DNA from: SAR202 cluster bacterium
GTDB lineage: Bacteria; Chloroflexota; Dehalococcoidia; UBA3495
Length of the DNA stretch: 6,218 bases
Assembly (NCBI GenBank): GCA_002401285.1
Contig: NVSQ01000038.1
Coordinates: forward strand, 23,981-30,198
Reading direction: 5' to 3'
The position numbers and the translations under genes are program-made. A model generated the notes under the pieces. That model did not search any database. It was given only the letters and a program-made list of their open reading frames with translations, and was not told the origin of the DNA. Of the stretch, positions 5,984 through 6,218 are shown one piece after another. The first letter of the stretch is position 1, and each line of letters opens with the position of its first letter.

Positions 5984-6218
5984 TGCCGCCGAGTCCGGCA
6001 GCTAAAAAACTGCTCCTGGTTTTTGGACTGGTTCTAGCCGTTTTGGCGTTGGTTGGTCTGGTGGGGGGAGGCATAGGCTCAGCAGCGCTGGGGCGGTCTC
6101 CGCTCATCTCTCAACCGGAAATCCACCTTCCCCCTCAGCCTGTGTTTCCCGGTTATTCCCGGGACAGGCACTTGGGCCTCGCCCCGACCTATGGGCTGGA
6201 CCAAGCCCAGGGGCAGAA
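5983..6218 (+). CDS. atpB: F0F1 ATP synthase subunit a, N-terminal part (probable)
   Basis: The frame opens at GTG 5983, overlapping the atpZ stop by one base, with GGAGGA seven bases upstream, and runs off the right edge after 78 codons. Visible residues: a short basic start, one hydrophobic helix (about 10-30), then GSAALGRSPLISQ and PEIHLPPQPVF (45-55). This resembles the N-terminus of subunit a, the stator channel that passes protons to the c-ring, whose first segment typically reads PxIxLPAExVF before the ITNT helix. Gene order (atpZ then atpB) agrees. The next residues (56-78, PGYSRDRHLGLAPTYGLDQA) do not look like the usual continuation, so they may be a lineage-specific loop; the conserved channel Arg is outside the window. 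Alternatives: another small membrane protein of the operon, or a frameshift. Confidence 0.68.
   Translation, partial: MPPSPAAKKLLLVFGLVLAVLALVGLVGGGIGSAALGRSPLISQPEIHLPPQPVFPGYSRDRHLGLAPTYGLDQAQGQ

Overview
The window is ordinary bacterial chromosomal DNA, compactly organised and moderately GC-rich. The best guess for the source is a Chloroflexota bacterium (Dehalococcoidia / SAR202-like). This is inferred from three things: the style of the F-ATPase a-subunit N-terminus (GSAALG...PLISQPEIHLPP), the rsmD-coaD-coiled-coil gene cluster, and the Lon-like protease. It cannot be proven without a search. No mobile element, CRISPR array, tRNA, rRNA or phage gene was seen.

Layout. (1) 1-175, minus strand: N-terminus of a lipoprotein that runs off the left edge. 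(2) 176-514: a gene-free stretch that probably holds the lipoprotein promoter. (3) 515-2097, plus strand: a tight three-gene operon of rsmD (16S rRNA methyltransferase), coaD (phosphopantetheine adenylyltransferase, overlapping rsmD by 4 nt) and a coiled-coil protein. The last appears to start at a non-canonical AUA codon behind a perfect Shine-Dalgarno. It is followed by a strong terminator hairpin at 2143-2190, placed between convergent genes. (4) 2244-4700, minus strand: a large ATP-dependent protease of the Lon-related COG1067 / AAA_32 type with an intact Ser-Lys dyad. (5) 4701-5034: a divergent intergenic region carrying a near-consensus promoter for the next gene. (6) 5035-5589, plus: a bifunctional-nuclease-domain (DUF151) protein ending in a textbook terminator. 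(7) 5691-6218, plus: a clear sigma70-type promoter, then atpZ and the start of a gene best read as atpB, the beginning of an F0F1 ATP synthase operon that continues off the right edge.

How the genes relate. These are housekeeping transcription units lying side by side: ribosome modification and CoA synthesis, protein quality control, a stand-alone DUF151 protein, and energy conversion. There is no sign that they form one pathway. The most interesting observation is the AUA start of the coiled-coil gene. I found no convincing new biological system.
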